Source of the DNA: Pseudofrankia sp. DC12
GTDB taxonomy: Bacteria > Actinomycetota > Actinomycetes > Frankiales > Frankiaceae
DNA length: 64,000 nucleotides
Direction of reading: 5' to 3'
Assembly: GCF_000966285.1 (NCBI RefSeq)
Contig: NZ_KQ031391.1
Coordinates: forward strand, 2,070,640-2,134,639
Shown: in pieces, positions 16,301 to 24,461 of the stretch
Position numbering within the stretch: position 1 is the stretch's first letter
How the letters are laid out: every line of letters starts with the position of its first letter
The notes under the pieces: generated by a model
What the model was told of the DNA's origin: nothing
What the model saw: the letters and a program-made list of their open reading frames with translations, nothing else
Database searches by the model: none
Program-made: the position numbers and the translations under genes

Positions 16301-16671
16301 GGGACTTCATCGTCGTCGACCACGCCGACGCCGACTCCCAGCGCCCGGTGCGGACGCTTTCCGGCGGCGAGACCTTCCAGGCGAGCCTCGCGCTCGCGCT
16401 GGCGCTGTCCGCCCAGCTCACGACGATGGCCGCGGCCGGCGCCGCCCGGCTCGACTCGATCTTCCTGGACGAAGGCTTCGGCACCCTCGACGACGCGACC
16501 CTCGACACCGTCGCGAGCACGCTGGAGAACCTCGCGGGCGGCGCCGGTGTCGGCGGTGGCCGGATGGTCGGGATCGTGACCCACGTCCAGGCGCTGGCCG
16601 AACGGGTCCCCGTCCGGTTCGCCGTGAGCCGCGACGAACGCACCTCCACCGTCATCCGGGAGACAGCATGA
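13324..16671 (+). CDS. sbcC: Exonuclease subunit SbcC / Rad50-like SMC ATPase
   Basis: A 1,115-residue Rad50/SbcC protein. The N-terminal lobe has the P-loop GPTGSGKST and the Q-loop LPQGEFAEFL. Two very long Ala/Arg/Glu-rich coiled-coil arms run from about 200 to 1,000. The zinc hook CPVC sits at residues 522-525, midway, as expected for Rad50 dimer linkage. The C-terminal lobe has the ABC signature LSGGETFQASLALAL (about 1,011) and Walker B IFLDEGFGTLD (about 1,045). The ATG at 13324 begins MRPVLLEIAGFGSF, the conserved first strand. The last four bases overlap the start of the next gene (ATGA), implying translational coupling to the NurA-like protein. Confidence 0.96.
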   Translation: MRPVLLEIAGFGSFRDAAAVDFADADYFALVGPTGSGKSTVFDAMTFALFGSVPRWNHRGLVSLALAPTVARGTVRLVFDAAGDRYVVARELRRLGNGSVTVRNARLERLADPAGLAAPGAPTEVVAADSEVSRAVETLLGLSFEHFCACVVLPQGEFAEFLHAKPADRQKILTRLLGLGVYDEIRAAANDQARASGHGAKALDKQLAGYQDATEDAERAAAARVDTLAEVVARVDTALGEIATRAATAELATAELARVQNERDLLAAVRMPADVVTLTTRLAATAATAATVAAARLAAERVDSAARSDLAAAPDRAPLEQARRDHAELARLAAAQPGAQATHTAARTTLDRLTAAVTETRAARDAGAATRDEAARAAQAVADEVARLRAERDRLAAVRTPPGLVELATRLRAAQRAAAESGALRRAAEQADTDARAALDAAPNRAALERARDGHDELTRLAPARAAADTAHADARRGLGAAVAAVEAARHARAAAAAALEQAQTADLAAALRPHLVAGEPCPVCEQAVATLPAAAGHPVALAAARSALDRAAKDLDARERRSADAGRAEYETRLRQRQLVDRVDELRRSLAAQDAAEVAAQLAEVTRCKHEAARAARELAATRVDADAADHAAATLVTAGSRARAQLVEARDPLVGLGAPGLVDGDMAEGGDGLGVDLAASWARLVGWAGELAGRRSAELGAAAARDAAARDALSATTAAHAQAASTAERAERDQVAALHDERTAASRLESLTTRVTQLRETLTGLPSAADVTATLTELDRLGANAKAADEGLRAARAEADAADAALRAAQDALRAAQSALASTRDTVVALGAPALGGQDLLADWTALTRWAAAEATTRDDHLPALADAVTRAGQARDETAQALVELLTAQSIPTAGLVTESAARAASAALERARAQRDRVAERRAEAAGVRAELAKTREAEQIAHQLGVLLRSDRFQRWLVAAALDLLVEDASRTLLELSNGQFELTHDDGDFIVVDHADADSQRPVRTLSGGETFQASLALALALSAQLTTMAAAGAARLDSIFLDEGFGTLDDATLDTVASTLENLAGGAGVGGGRMVGIVTHVQALAERVPVRFAVSRDERTSTVIRETA

Positions 16672-17894
16672 GCGCCCTCGCGGCGGTCGCCGCCAGGGGT
16701 GGGATGCAGTTCAGCATCGACCCCTGGGACCCGAGCTACGGCACCTCGGTCACGGACGACTTCAAGGAGTCCACGGCGAAGATCGAGGCCGGGGTCGAGG
16801 AGGCTCCGTCCGCCTGGCGGCCGGTGCCGCTGCCGGCGGCCCGGGGCCGCCTCGTCGCGGCGCCCGAGGCGGTGTTGTTCGTCGACGGGGTCCGCCGGGA
16901 GGACGCCCGCGGCTGGATCCATGACCTGGCGCCGGCCGACACCCGGGCGACCTCGGCCGTCCCGGCGGTCTGCGCGTCGTTCGCCAGCGGCGTCGTCTGC
17001 AGCTGCGCGCTCGGCGCCCACCTGCTGACCGCGCGGGTGGAACGCGGCCTGTTCACCCCGGCGCGCCATGCCGGTGACATCGCCACGCAGGGTGGCACCT
17101 ACCGGTTCAGGCCGGTCACCGACGACGGCCCCAACGGCCTGAACCTCGCCATCCAACAGGCCATGACGACCTTGGAGATCTCCACCGCCGCCGGCGCGCG
17201 CCACGGCCACGCCACGGTCCCGGGCGCCGACGGCCGAGTCTGGCCCGGGCCGGACGGCGGCGCCGGACCAGCGCCGGATGACTCCTTCGCCGACGGGCCG
17301 GCGTGGCCTTCCGACACCGAGGCCCAACCGGCATGGGGCGACCCGTTCGCTGCCGGGCCGACCGGGCCGTGGCCCCGGCAGCGGCTCGCCGAGCACCCGA
17401 CGGACCAGCCCGGCGACGCGGCCCCGGATCGGAGCGCCCTGCTTGTCGTCGACGGCCCGTTGCGGGGCAGGACGCACATGCCGCGCACGCTCGGCTTCAT
17501 CAAGACGCACCACTCGCGGTACCTGGAAGCGCCCCAGCATGAGGTGGTTGGCAGGCTCGAACCGGGCGAACGCACACCGGTCTTCATGATGGGCACCAAC
17601 TGGGACCGCTTCACCTGGTACCTGCGCCTGCCGAGCAGGCCCGGGGCGCCCTGGGCCGGCGTCGCCCGGGTCGAGTGCCCGGCGAGCCTGCCCGCGGCCG
17701 ACGCGATCGGGCTGGCCGACCTCAGCCAGGTCGTGCTCCCGCGCTTCGCCTCGCACGAGTTCAAAGACGGCCGAGCCCCGCAGAACCTCTACCCCATCGC
17801 GGGCCTCGAACGAGCGCTGCGCCGCCGCCTGGGCGACCGCCAGCTCATGTACCGCTCGCTGCGCCGCGCCGCCGGGCCAGTGCGCCGAAACTAG
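16668..17894 (+). CDS. nurA: NurA-like nuclease
   Basis: A 408-residue protein that I assign to the NurA family by pattern and place. An acidic first motif sits at the end of a strand, VLFVDGVRRE (Asp 73). A second strand carries LLVVDGPLRG (Asp 262), followed by GFIKTHHSRYL, and the end has LPRFASHEFKDGRAPQNLYP and GLERALRRRLGD. These match the RNase H-like NurA order: Asp strand, second Asp strand, basic strand and C-terminal helix. A Pro/Gly/Asp-rich insert (about 185-250) separates the two halves. NurA resects DNA ends in complex with HerA. The ATG overlaps the sbcC stop by four bases. Family membership is well supported; catalytic details are inferred. Confidence 0.75.
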   Translation: MSALAAVAARGGMQFSIDPWDPSYGTSVTDDFKESTAKIEAGVEEAPSAWRPVPLPAARGRLVAAPEAVLFVDGVRREDARGWIHDLAPADTRATSAVPAVCASFASGVVCSCALGAHLLTARVERGLFTPARHAGDIATQGGTYRFRPVTDDGPNGLNLAIQQAMTTLEISTAAGARHGHATVPGADGRVWPGPDGGAGPAPDDSFADGPAWPSDTEAQPAWGDPFAAGPTGPWPRQRLAEHPTDQPGDAAPDRSALLVVDGPLRGRTHMPRTLGFIKTHHSRYLEAPQHEVVGRLEPGERTPVFMMGTNWDRFTWYLRLPSRPGAPWAGVARVECPASLPAADAIGLADLSQVVLPRFASHEFKDGRAPQNLYPIAGLERALRRRLGDRQLMYRSLRRAAGPVRRN

Positions 17895-17911
17895 GATGTA
17901 ATCTTCCGACC

Positions 17912-18838
17912 GTGATCCGCGACAAATACCCCGTCATCCACGTCACGTCGTGGGATGCCGTCGCGGACGAGCCGGGCGGTCAGGACGAAAAGATCTGGCT
18001 ACGGCACCCTGAAACCGATGACCGTTGGCTTTACAAGCCGCCCACGATCAAGGATGGGCACGTTCATGGGGAGGACTGGGGCGAGAAAGTCGCGAGCCGC
18101 CTGGCAAGGCTCCTGACAGTCCCCTGCGCCGAGGTCGAACTAGCGGTCCGCGATGGCGCGCCGGGTTGCATCTCACGGAACCTTCGTCCGCCCTCCTATG
18201 AGATGCAGGGGGGCGCGGTGCTGCTCTCTGAGCTGCTGCCGGACTACAGGCCAGGTGCGGAGGGGATCAAAGGCCGTCCTGGACACTCACTGACCAACAT
18301 CAAATTGGCGCTCGAGGGGGGCACTTTGCCCACCAGACTCGCCATGCCCGTCCACTTTCACCGCATTTGATGTTTTTGCCGGCTATCTGGTTCTCGATGC
18401 GTGGATCGCCAATCGGGACCGGCACGATGAGAACTGTGAGTTCTCATTCCGACAGCACCGTTTCCCCTGGACGAGCCTCGAAGGCTCTGCGGAGCGTACG
18501 ACCAGGCGGGATGCCTCGGATACAACCTCCAGGACTCTCGCAGGACCACCTACCTACTCCAACCGGGCGGGGTCGAGCGATGGGTCGAGCGCGGCACAGC
18601 CTGGCGATTCGAACACGTACCAGGTCAGCCCCTCACGCTGGTCCAGCTCGCCCAGACGGGGCTACGGATGGTCAGCCCGCAGGTACGGAACCACTGGTTG
18701 GGCAAGCTGTCTGCCGTGACCTCAACCGTCGAGACCACGATCGTCACGGGCGCGGCAAAACTGTCACACCCAGCCGCTACATTCGCGACCAAGGTCCTGC
18801 AGATCAACCGAGGGAGGCCGCTCCGTGATTATCAGTAG
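17912..18838 (+). pseudogene. HipA-like serine/threonine kinase, two compensating frameshifts
   Basis: The GTG at 17912 starts a protein beginning VIRDKYPVIHVTSWDAVADE, with a nucleotide-binding lysine in WLYKPP and a conserved GEDWGEKVASRLARLL. Frame continuity breaks at the G6 run 18316-18321. The next frame reads FTAFDVFAGYLVLDAWIANR followed by DRHDEN, the kinase catalytic loop. A second break near 18434-18440 returns to the first frame, giving RRLCGAYDQAGCLGYNLQDS through to a TAG at 18836. Unshifted, the frame stops at 18370 and again at 18439. The gene is therefore inactive, recently damaged, or the result of two sequencing errors. Its end overlaps the HIRAN gene. HipA kinases phosphorylate protein targets in persistence and toxin-antitoxin systems. 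Confidence 0.7.
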
Positions 18839-19670
18839 TGCGACAGTCGCACGCCGCGATGGGGAAGCCGCGACGCCCTCCACCCGCCGTCTCGCGGTGA
18901 CCTGGCAGCACCCAGGAAGACGCCTGATCCAGCCGATCGGAATCCTGTCGTTCGACGGCCAGCGCTATGGCTTCCACTATCTGGAAGACGTGAAAAACGT
19001 CGATGGATTTCGACCTCTTCTCGGGTTCGCGGACCTTCGCGACACCTACACATCCACACGCCTTTTTCCACTGTTTTCACAACGCGTCATGGATCCCGCC
19101 AGACCTGATTACCAGCGATACGTCACCCGCCTCGGACTCAACGCCGACGCAACCCCATGGGAGCAGATATCCCGGTCGGAAGGGCGCCGCGAGGGCGACA
19201 CGCTACAGCTCTTCCCAGAGCCCATCGTCAATCCATCGGGCCTCATGGAATGCGCTTTTCTTGTTCACGGCGTACGCCACATCATCGGCCGACACCTCTC
19301 GGGGGCAATAGTTCACCGAAATGACCTCAAGCAAGTCCTGGCCGATATCGGATCGGGAAGCTCCCTGCTCCTAGAGGAGGAACCAGACAACCCGGTCAAT
19401 GCTCGAGCTCTGCTCACGACCACGGAGTCCGGCTTCCCGCTGGGGTGGCTGCCAGACCTTCTGGTCGACGACGTGCGCAGCCAGGACTTCAGCCGCGCCA
19501 GGGTGACCGTGGATCGAGTAAACGGCCCAGAGGCACTGTGGCACCTACGCATCCTCGCTAGGCTCGCGGTGCCGGTTCCTCCTGGGCACATCCCCTTCTC
19601 ATCATCGTCCTGGCGACCCTACTCCGGGGGACCTTCCCCGAGGTCTCAGTACGAGAAGACGTCCGGGTAG
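18825..19670 (+). CDS. HipA-N-like/HIRAN domain protein
   Basis: A 281-residue protein. Residues about 25-150 read like the N-terminal half associated with HipA kinases (GILSFDGQRYGFHYL, RPLLGFADL, LFPLFSQRVM, RPDYQRYVTRLGL). Residues about 175-245 resemble a HIRAN domain (EEEPDNPVNARALLTT, GFPLGWLPDLLVDDV), a fold that binds DNA ends in helicases. The GTG at 18825 has gggagg 7 bases upstream and overlaps the upstream kinase by 14 bases, so the two were a translationally coupled pair. Its 3' end overlaps the convergent exonuclease gene by 25 bases. The role as regulator or antitoxin partner of the kinase is an inference. The base composition is visibly less GC-rich than the herA operon, suggesting transfer. 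Confidence 0.65.
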   Translation: MIISSATVARRDGEAATPSTRRLAVTWQHPGRRLIQPIGILSFDGQRYGFHYLEDVKNVDGFRPLLGFADLRDTYTSTRLFPLFSQRVMDPARPDYQRYVTRLGLNADATPWEQISRSEGRREGDTLQLFPEPIVNPSGLMECAFLVHGVRHIIGRHLSGAIVHRNDLKQVLADIGSGSSLLLEEEPDNPVNARALLTTTESGFPLGWLPDLLVDDVRSQDFSRARVTVDRVNGPEALWHLRILARLAVPVPPGHIPFSSSSWRPYSGGPSPRSQYEKTSG

Positions 19671-20272
19671 CCTCCGATCTCAAGAAACACTCTTGAAGGC
19701 AGGAACTCGCAGCAGCGCGCGTAGAGGTCCGCGAGGCCGGCGGTGACAAGCCTCTGCCGAAGTACCCGCAGCAGCGCCGGAAGGTAGATAACGTCCGTTA
19801 CGGCATATTCAAGCTGATCATCACTTAGAGCATTGGCAGTCCAGTCACTCACTCGGATCGCGCCCTTGAGAATATCAACGGAAAAATTCTCCCGCAGCAG
19901 CGCCTGGAGGCTGTGCTGCTCGTTCCCGACGGACGGCTCCAAAATCTTGGAGGCCACTTTCGTACAGGAAATCGATGCGGGACTCACCTTCCATTGCGAG
20001 ATCATAAAGCGGAGGTCGAACGGAGCATGATGAAGGACTTTCTCGACATTCGGGTCAGCCAGCAGACCCATGAGTCGTTCCGGCCGGCGAAGCCCAACCT
20101 GAACCACAGCAGGCGGAAACCCCTCGGCGAATAGCTGGCAGGTGCCAATCCTGTCAGTTTGCCAGGAAAGTCCTGACGTCTCGATGTCCCACGCGACAAG
20201 TCCGGCAGCGCCAAGATCGTTGGCCAATGAGCCGGGTATGTCTTCCTCAAAAGTGGTCACACCGTCATCCAA
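19646..20272 (-). CDS. RNase D-like DEDDy 3'-5' exonuclease
   Basis: A 208-residue single-domain exonuclease. The four acidic metal ligands and the tyrosine are in place: WDIETSGL (Asp and Glu, Exo I), HHAPFDLRF (Asp, Exo II), and YAVTDVIYL (Tyr-x3-Asp, Exo III). It lacks the HRDC domains of true RNase D, and at about 210 residues it is much shorter than that enzyme. It is like stand-alone nucleases that trim RNA or DNA ends. The frame starts at a TTG (20272); a GTG at 20260 is an alternative and neither has a strong ribosome site. It is convergent with the HIRAN gene and overlaps its last 25 bases. It closes the nucleic-acid-processing island. Confidence 0.85.
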   Translation of the reverse strand: MDDGVTTFEEDIPGSLANDLGAAGLVAWDIETSGLSWQTDRIGTCQLFAEGFPPAVVQVGLRRPERLMGLLADPNVEKVLHHAPFDLRFMISQWKVSPASISCTKVASKILEPSVGNEQHSLQALLRENFSVDILKGAIRVSDWTANALSDDQLEYAVTDVIYLPALLRVLRQRLVTAGLADLYARCCEFLPSRVFLEIGGYPDVFSY

Positions 20273-20651
20273 ATCCGCCAGAATACTGTTTCCACGAACC
20301 TATCGCGCCGCCGACCCAGTCCCGACCAGGGCCGCGTTGCGCAGAGGCGTTCCACGCCACCGCGATCTACGCAGGCAGGCGCTGGCGCGGGAACGCCGGG
20401 TGTACAGCCGTTGCCAGACGGCGATCCGTGCGGCGCCAGCGGCCGGTAGAACTGGCGTGCCGCTGGGCCGGCAGTCCTGCTAGGCACGCTCCCAATACCA
20501 GCCGATTGCGCGCATCCTGTGCGGGGCTGGCCGCCGTGGGCCGAGGGGTGCGCAGCGGCCGGCCAGGCGGGCGGAACGGGTCGCGGGCACGCGCGGGGCG
20601 GGTGAGGCTGAGGCGCCCAACCGTTCCAGCCCGCGCCGGAGGGTGCTCAGA
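20273..20651. other. Intergenic stretch, nothing recognised
   Basis: About 380 bases between the divergent exonuclease and Bcr/CflA genes. It must hold both promoters. No gene, repeat or strong hairpin was seen; the open frames are arginine- and proline-rich shadows. Confidence 0.4.
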
Positions 20652-21902
20652 ATGGCCGACCGTACCGTCCCACTGCGCACCCTGGTCATCCTGGGCGCGC
20701 TCACCGCGTTCGGGCCGTTGTCGATGGACCTCTACCTGCCCGCCCTGCCCGCGCTGACCCGGGACCTGGGCATCAGCGCCTCGCTGGGCCAGCTGACGAT
20801 GACGTCCTGCATGGTCGGGCTCGCCGTGGGGCAGCTGGTCGCCGGCCCGGTCAGCGACGCGTTCGGGCGGCGCCGGCCACTGCTGGCCGGCGTGACCTGC
20901 TGGGCCCTGATGTCCGTGGCGTGCGCCCTCGCGCCGGATGTCGGGACGCTGGCGGCGCTGCGGCTGGTGCAGGGACTGGCCGGCGGCGCCGGAGTCGTGG
21001 TGGCCCGGGCCGTCGTGCGCGACCTGTTCGACACCGCGGCAGCGGCCCGGGTGTTCTCGCTGCTGCTACTGGTCATGGCGATGGCGCCGGTGCTCGCGCC
21101 GCTGCTCGGGGCGCAGCTGATGCACGTGACGTCCTGGCGCGGGCTCTTCCTCGCGTTGACGCTCATCGGCTGCGCGCTGCTCGCGGCGGCGGCGCTCGGG
21201 ATCCCGGAGACGCTGCCGCCCGCGCGCCGGGTGCGCGGCGGGGCTCGCGCCACCGCCGGCCAGCTGGTGACCGTGCTGCGCGACCGGCGGGCCGTCGGCT
21301 ACACCGCCGTGCTCGGCCTCGGCGGCGGCATGCTGTTCACCTACATCTCGATGGGCCCGTTCGTGCTGCAGAACGGGCACGGGCTGTCGCCGCAGGCGTT
21401 CTCGTTCGTCTTCGCGGCCAACGCCCTCGGGCTCGCGGCGGCGAGCCGGCTGAACATGCTGCTGGTCAGCCGGCTGGGGCCGGGCCGGATGCTGTCGGTC
21501 GGGCTGGCGGCCGCGGTGGCCGGCACCTGGGCGATGACCCTCGCCGCCTCGTTGCGGCTGCCCCTGGCCGTGCTGCTGGTGCTGCTGGGCATCACCGTCG
21601 CCTCGGTGTCGATGATCATGCCGAGCACCACGGCGCTGGCGATGGAGCGGCACGGCGCCCGGGCCGGCGCGGTGTCCGGCCTGCTCGGCCTGTCCCAGTT
21701 CGGCCTCGGCGGCCTGATCGGCCCGCTGGTCTCGCTGGGCGGCGTGACCACGCTCGTGATGGCCGGGACGATGGCCGTCACCGCCACCACCGCGCTGCTG
21801 GTCCGCCATGCCATCGCCCGCGTCCCGGCCCGTGAGAGCTCGGAGGCCGACGCCACACCGCCGCCGCTGCCCTCGGGCGGGCTCGGCCGCCCGGCCTCCT
21901 GA
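20652..21902 (+). CDS. Bcr/CflA-type MFS drug exporter
   Basis: A 416-residue major facilitator protein with twelve predicted membrane segments. The opening LGALTAFGPLSMDLYLPALP is the hallmark of the Bcr/CflA drug-resistance group (DHA1). The loop 2-3 motif is GPVSDAFGRRRPLL, and the fourth-segment arginine region reads LRLVQGLAGGAGVVVARAVV. It should export hydrophobic drugs by proton antiport; bicyclomycin, chloramphenicol and sulphonamides are known substrates in the family. The ATG at 20652 is 9-10 bases after ggagg, better than the GTG at 20643. It stands alone, with no adjacent regulator. Confidence 0.92.
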   Translation: MADRTVPLRTLVILGALTAFGPLSMDLYLPALPALTRDLGISASLGQLTMTSCMVGLAVGQLVAGPVSDAFGRRRPLLAGVTCWALMSVACALAPDVGTLAALRLVQGLAGGAGVVVARAVVRDLFDTAAAARVFSLLLLVMAMAPVLAPLLGAQLMHVTSWRGLFLALTLIGCALLAAAALGIPETLPPARRVRGGARATAGQLVTVLRDRRAVGYTAVLGLGGGMLFTYISMGPFVLQNGHGLSPQAFSFVFAANALGLAAASRLNMLLVSRLGPGRMLSVGLAAAVAGTWAMTLAASLRLPLAVLLVLLGITVASVSMIMPSTTALAMERHGARAGAVSGLLGLSQFGLGGLIGPLVSLGGVTTLVMAGTMAVTATTALLVRHAIARVPARESSEADATPPPLPSGGLGRPAS

Positions 21903-21950
21903 GCCACGGGCCGGCGCGGCTGCGGTCTGGCTGGAGCGGGCTCAGCGGGC

Positions 21951-22973
21951 TCAGTCCTTCGTGGAGCGGTAGTACCGCAGCGCGCCGTCGGCCAGCGGGA
22001 TCGGGAAGGTGGCGATCGCGCTGCGGCGGTCGAGCGCGTTGGCGACCGGTATCTGCGCGGCGATCTCGGCCCGCGCGTCGAACAGGATGCGGGTGACCTC
22101 CTCGACGAGGCCCGCGTCGGTGTCGGCCCGGGTGACGAGCAGGTCGGGGACGGCGACGGTGGTGGTGTCGGTCGGCGGGCCGGCCAGCCGGTAGGTGTCG
22201 GCCAGGATGGTGCCCGGGCGGTAAGCCGGGTCGGACCGGGAATGGAGCTGCTCGGCCAGCGAGCCGAGCGAGACCAGCCGGATCTGCGTAACGGCGGCCA
22301 GGTCCGTGATGCCCCCGGTCGGCAGCCCGCCCGACCAGAAGAACGCGTCGAGGCCGCCGTTCTCCAGCGCGGCCACCGACTCGTTGAAACCGAGCCGGCT
22401 CACGGCCATCGACTTGTCCGGGATGCCCGCGACGGACAGCATCCGCTCGGCGATCAGCTCCGTGCCGGAGCCGTCCGAGCCGATCGAGACGCGCCGGCCC
22501 CGCAGGTCCGCGAGGGTGTGGATCGGGCCGTCGGCGCGGACGACCAGGTGCATGTAGTCGTCGTAGATCCGGGCCAGCGCCCGGATCGGCTCGGGCCGGT
22601 CGAACGGGGCGCGCCCGGCGACCGCGGCCGAGGCCGCGTCGGCCGCCGTGAACGCGAACACGTTGGGCGAGAGCGCCACCTGCCGGACGTTGTCGACGGA
22701 GGCGGTGGTCGCCATTGCCTCCGCCTCGACACCGTCGAGCCGACGGTTGATCGCGGCGGCGAGCGCGACACCGTACGAGTAGTAGATGCCCTTGGTGGCA
22801 CCGGTCAGGATGACGATGCTCCCGCGCCGATACTGGCGCTGCTGGCCGTTACGGCTCACCGCCACGGACCCGAGGGTGGCGGCGACGACCACGACGAGGG
22901 CCGCGGAAAGTGCGACGAGCAGACGGCGGCGCGACCACCAGCCGCCCGGGCGCGGGCGTCGCAACCGCCGCAT
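21951..22973 (-). CDS. TAXI-family TRAP-type solute receptor, membrane-anchored
   Basis: A 340-residue extracytoplasmic receptor. An arginine-rich start is followed by one membrane segment (about 17-40, LLVALSAALVVVVAATLG), and there is no lipobox cysteine, so it is either anchored or cleaved by signal peptidase I. The TAXI pattern is clear: ILTGATKGIYYSYGVALA, then VFAFTAADAA, RVSIGSDGSGTELIAERML and DAFFWSGGLPTGGI. TAXI proteins bind small carboxylates such as glutamate and usually work with TRAP membrane subunits, none of which is present here. It follows a response regulator and histidine kinase on the same strand, 62 bases after the kinase stop, so it may act as their ligand-binding co-sensor. 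Confidence 0.88.
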   Translation of the reverse strand: MRRLRRPRPGGWWSRRRLLVALSAALVVVVAATLGSVAVSRNGQQRQYRRGSIVILTGATKGIYYSYGVALAAAINRRLDGVEAEAMATTASVDNVRQVALSPNVFAFTAADAASAAVAGRAPFDRPEPIRALARIYDDYMHLVVRADGPIHTLADLRGRRVSIGSDGSGTELIAERMLSVAGIPDKSMAVSRLGFNESVAALENGGLDAFFWSGGLPTGGITDLAAVTQIRLVSLGSLAEQLHSRSDPAYRPGTILADTYRLAGPPTDTTTVAVPDLLVTRADTDAGLVEEVTRILFDARAEIAAQIPVANALDRRSAIATFPIPLADGALRYYRSTKD

Positions 22974-23035
22974 GACCGCCCGACCATACCCGCTGCCCGC
23001 GCCCGGCGGCTGGCCCGGCCGTCCGGGCGACCGGC

Positions 23036-24454
23036 TCAGGAGGCTGGCACCTTCGCCGGCTGCGGTGACGCGGCGAGGTCGTCGGCCGGGCGCCGCGGCA
23101 CGCTCAGCGTCACCGCGAGACCGGTCGGCTCGGCGAGGGCCACCGAGAGGGCGCCGCCGGAGGCGCCCAGCAGCGTGCTGGCGATGCTGAGCCCCAGGCC
23201 GGAGCCGCCGACGTTCACGTTGCGCGGGCTGCGCCAGAACCGGCGGCCGACGACGGAGAGCTCGTCCTCGGCGACGCCGGGGCCCTCGTCGCGCACCACG
23301 ATCCTGATCGCGTCGGCGGCGCGGGTGACCCCGACCTCGACGGTGGACGCGGTCGGCGAGAACTTGATCGCGTTGTCGACGACGGCGTCCAGCGCGCTGC
23401 CGAGAGCCGTGCGGTCGGCGTAGCCCATCGCCTCGGACAGGCCGGTCTGGGCGAGGGAGATCTGCCGGGTCGCCGCGACCAGCCGCCAGGCGGCGAGCCG
23501 GTCCCTGGTCATCGAGACGACGTCGAACACCGCCGGCCGGGCCGCCGCGTGCTCGGCCTGGGCCAGCGCGAGCAACTCGTCCAGCACCTCGGTCAGCCGC
23601 CTGCCCTCGGTCCGCGTCTCCTCCAGCTCGTCGAGCCACTCGGCCGGCAGGCCGAGCCCGATGTTCTCGATCCGCAGCAGCAGCGCGGACAGCGGGTTGC
23701 GCAGCTGATGGGAGGCATCCGCGACGAACGCCCGCTGCTGGGAGATGACCTCCTGGACGTGGTCGGCCATCTCGTTGAACGACGTGGCCAGCCGGCGCAG
23801 CTCAGGTGGTCCGACCCGGTCGGAGACGCGGGTCGACAGCTGGCCCGTGGCGATCGCGTGCGTCACCGCGTCCAGGCTGTTGATCGGCGCCAGCACCCAG
23901 CGGGTCAGCCGCAGCGCGACCGCGACGCAGAGCAGCAGCGCCGCCAGCTCGCCCAGCCCGAGCAGCAGCCAGCGGCGCAGTACCTCACCCCGCAGCCGGT
24001 CGGTCGGCGAGACGGTCAGCGCCGCGCCGATCACGTCGCCACCGGACAGCACGGGCTCGGCGATCACCAGGGGGCGTTGCTGCCAGGGCCAGATCTGCGC
24101 GGGATCCTCGCCGCTGCGCCCGCGCAGCGCCGCGTTCAGCTGCTGGCGCACCCGCGGGTCGGTCGCCAGGACGGTGGGGCGGGACGCGGCCCGGACCGAC
24201 GAGTCACGGCCGTAGACGGCCGCGGTGATGCCGTAGACCTGGTCGTAGCGCACCAGCTCGTCGGTCAGCGTCCGGTTGCCGTCCGGGCCGGGATTCTGCC
24301 CGGCCAGGCCGGCGAACCGGCTGGTGTCGCCGAGCCGGTCGAAGAACATCGTCTGCTGCAGGCCCTCGGCCACGCTGCGCGCGAGGGGGACGCCGAGCAC
24401 GACCAACGCCGTCGCCATCAGCGCCAGGAGGATCACGAGCAGCCGGGCACGCAC
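23036..24454 (-). CDS. Two-component sensor histidine kinase
   Basis: A 472-residue transmembrane kinase. A first membrane segment (about 5-24) and a second (about 165-185) flank an extracytoplasmic domain of about 140 residues. A HAMP linker follows, with LAPINSLDAVTHAIATGQLS. The dimerisation helix has the phospho-acceptor His in FVADASHQLRNPLSALLLRI. The ATP-binding domain has VVDNAIKFSP (N box), DEGPGVAEDEL (G1) and GGSGLGLSIAS (G2). It starts with GTG at 24454, seven bases after the response regulator stop. It should phosphorylate that regulator. The signal may be detected through the downstream TAXI receptor, though this is inferred from gene order. Confidence 0.94.
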   Translation of the reverse strand: MRARLLVILLALMATALVVLGVPLARSVAEGLQQTMFFDRLGDTSRFAGLAGQNPGPDGNRTLTDELVRYDQVYGITAAVYGRDSSVRAASRPTVLATDPRVRQQLNAALRGRSGEDPAQIWPWQQRPLVIAEPVLSGGDVIGAALTVSPTDRLRGEVLRRWLLLGLGELAALLLCVAVALRLTRWVLAPINSLDAVTHAIATGQLSTRVSDRVGPPELRRLATSFNEMADHVQEVISQQRAFVADASHQLRNPLSALLLRIENIGLGLPAEWLDELEETRTEGRRLTEVLDELLALAQAEHAAARPAVFDVVSMTRDRLAAWRLVAATRQISLAQTGLSEAMGYADRTALGSALDAVVDNAIKFSPTASTVEVGVTRAADAIRIVVRDEGPGVAEDELSVVGRRFWRSPRNVNVGGSGLGLSIASTLLGASGGALSVALAEPTGLAVTLSVPRRPADDLAASPQPAKVPAS

Positions 24455-24461
24455 CGGTCGC

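Noticed and set aside
14685-17756. A 1,023-codon minus-strand frame under sbcC and nurA
   Set aside because: Ser/Ala/Arg-rich composition with no motif; it mirrors the biased codons of the Rad50 coiled coil.
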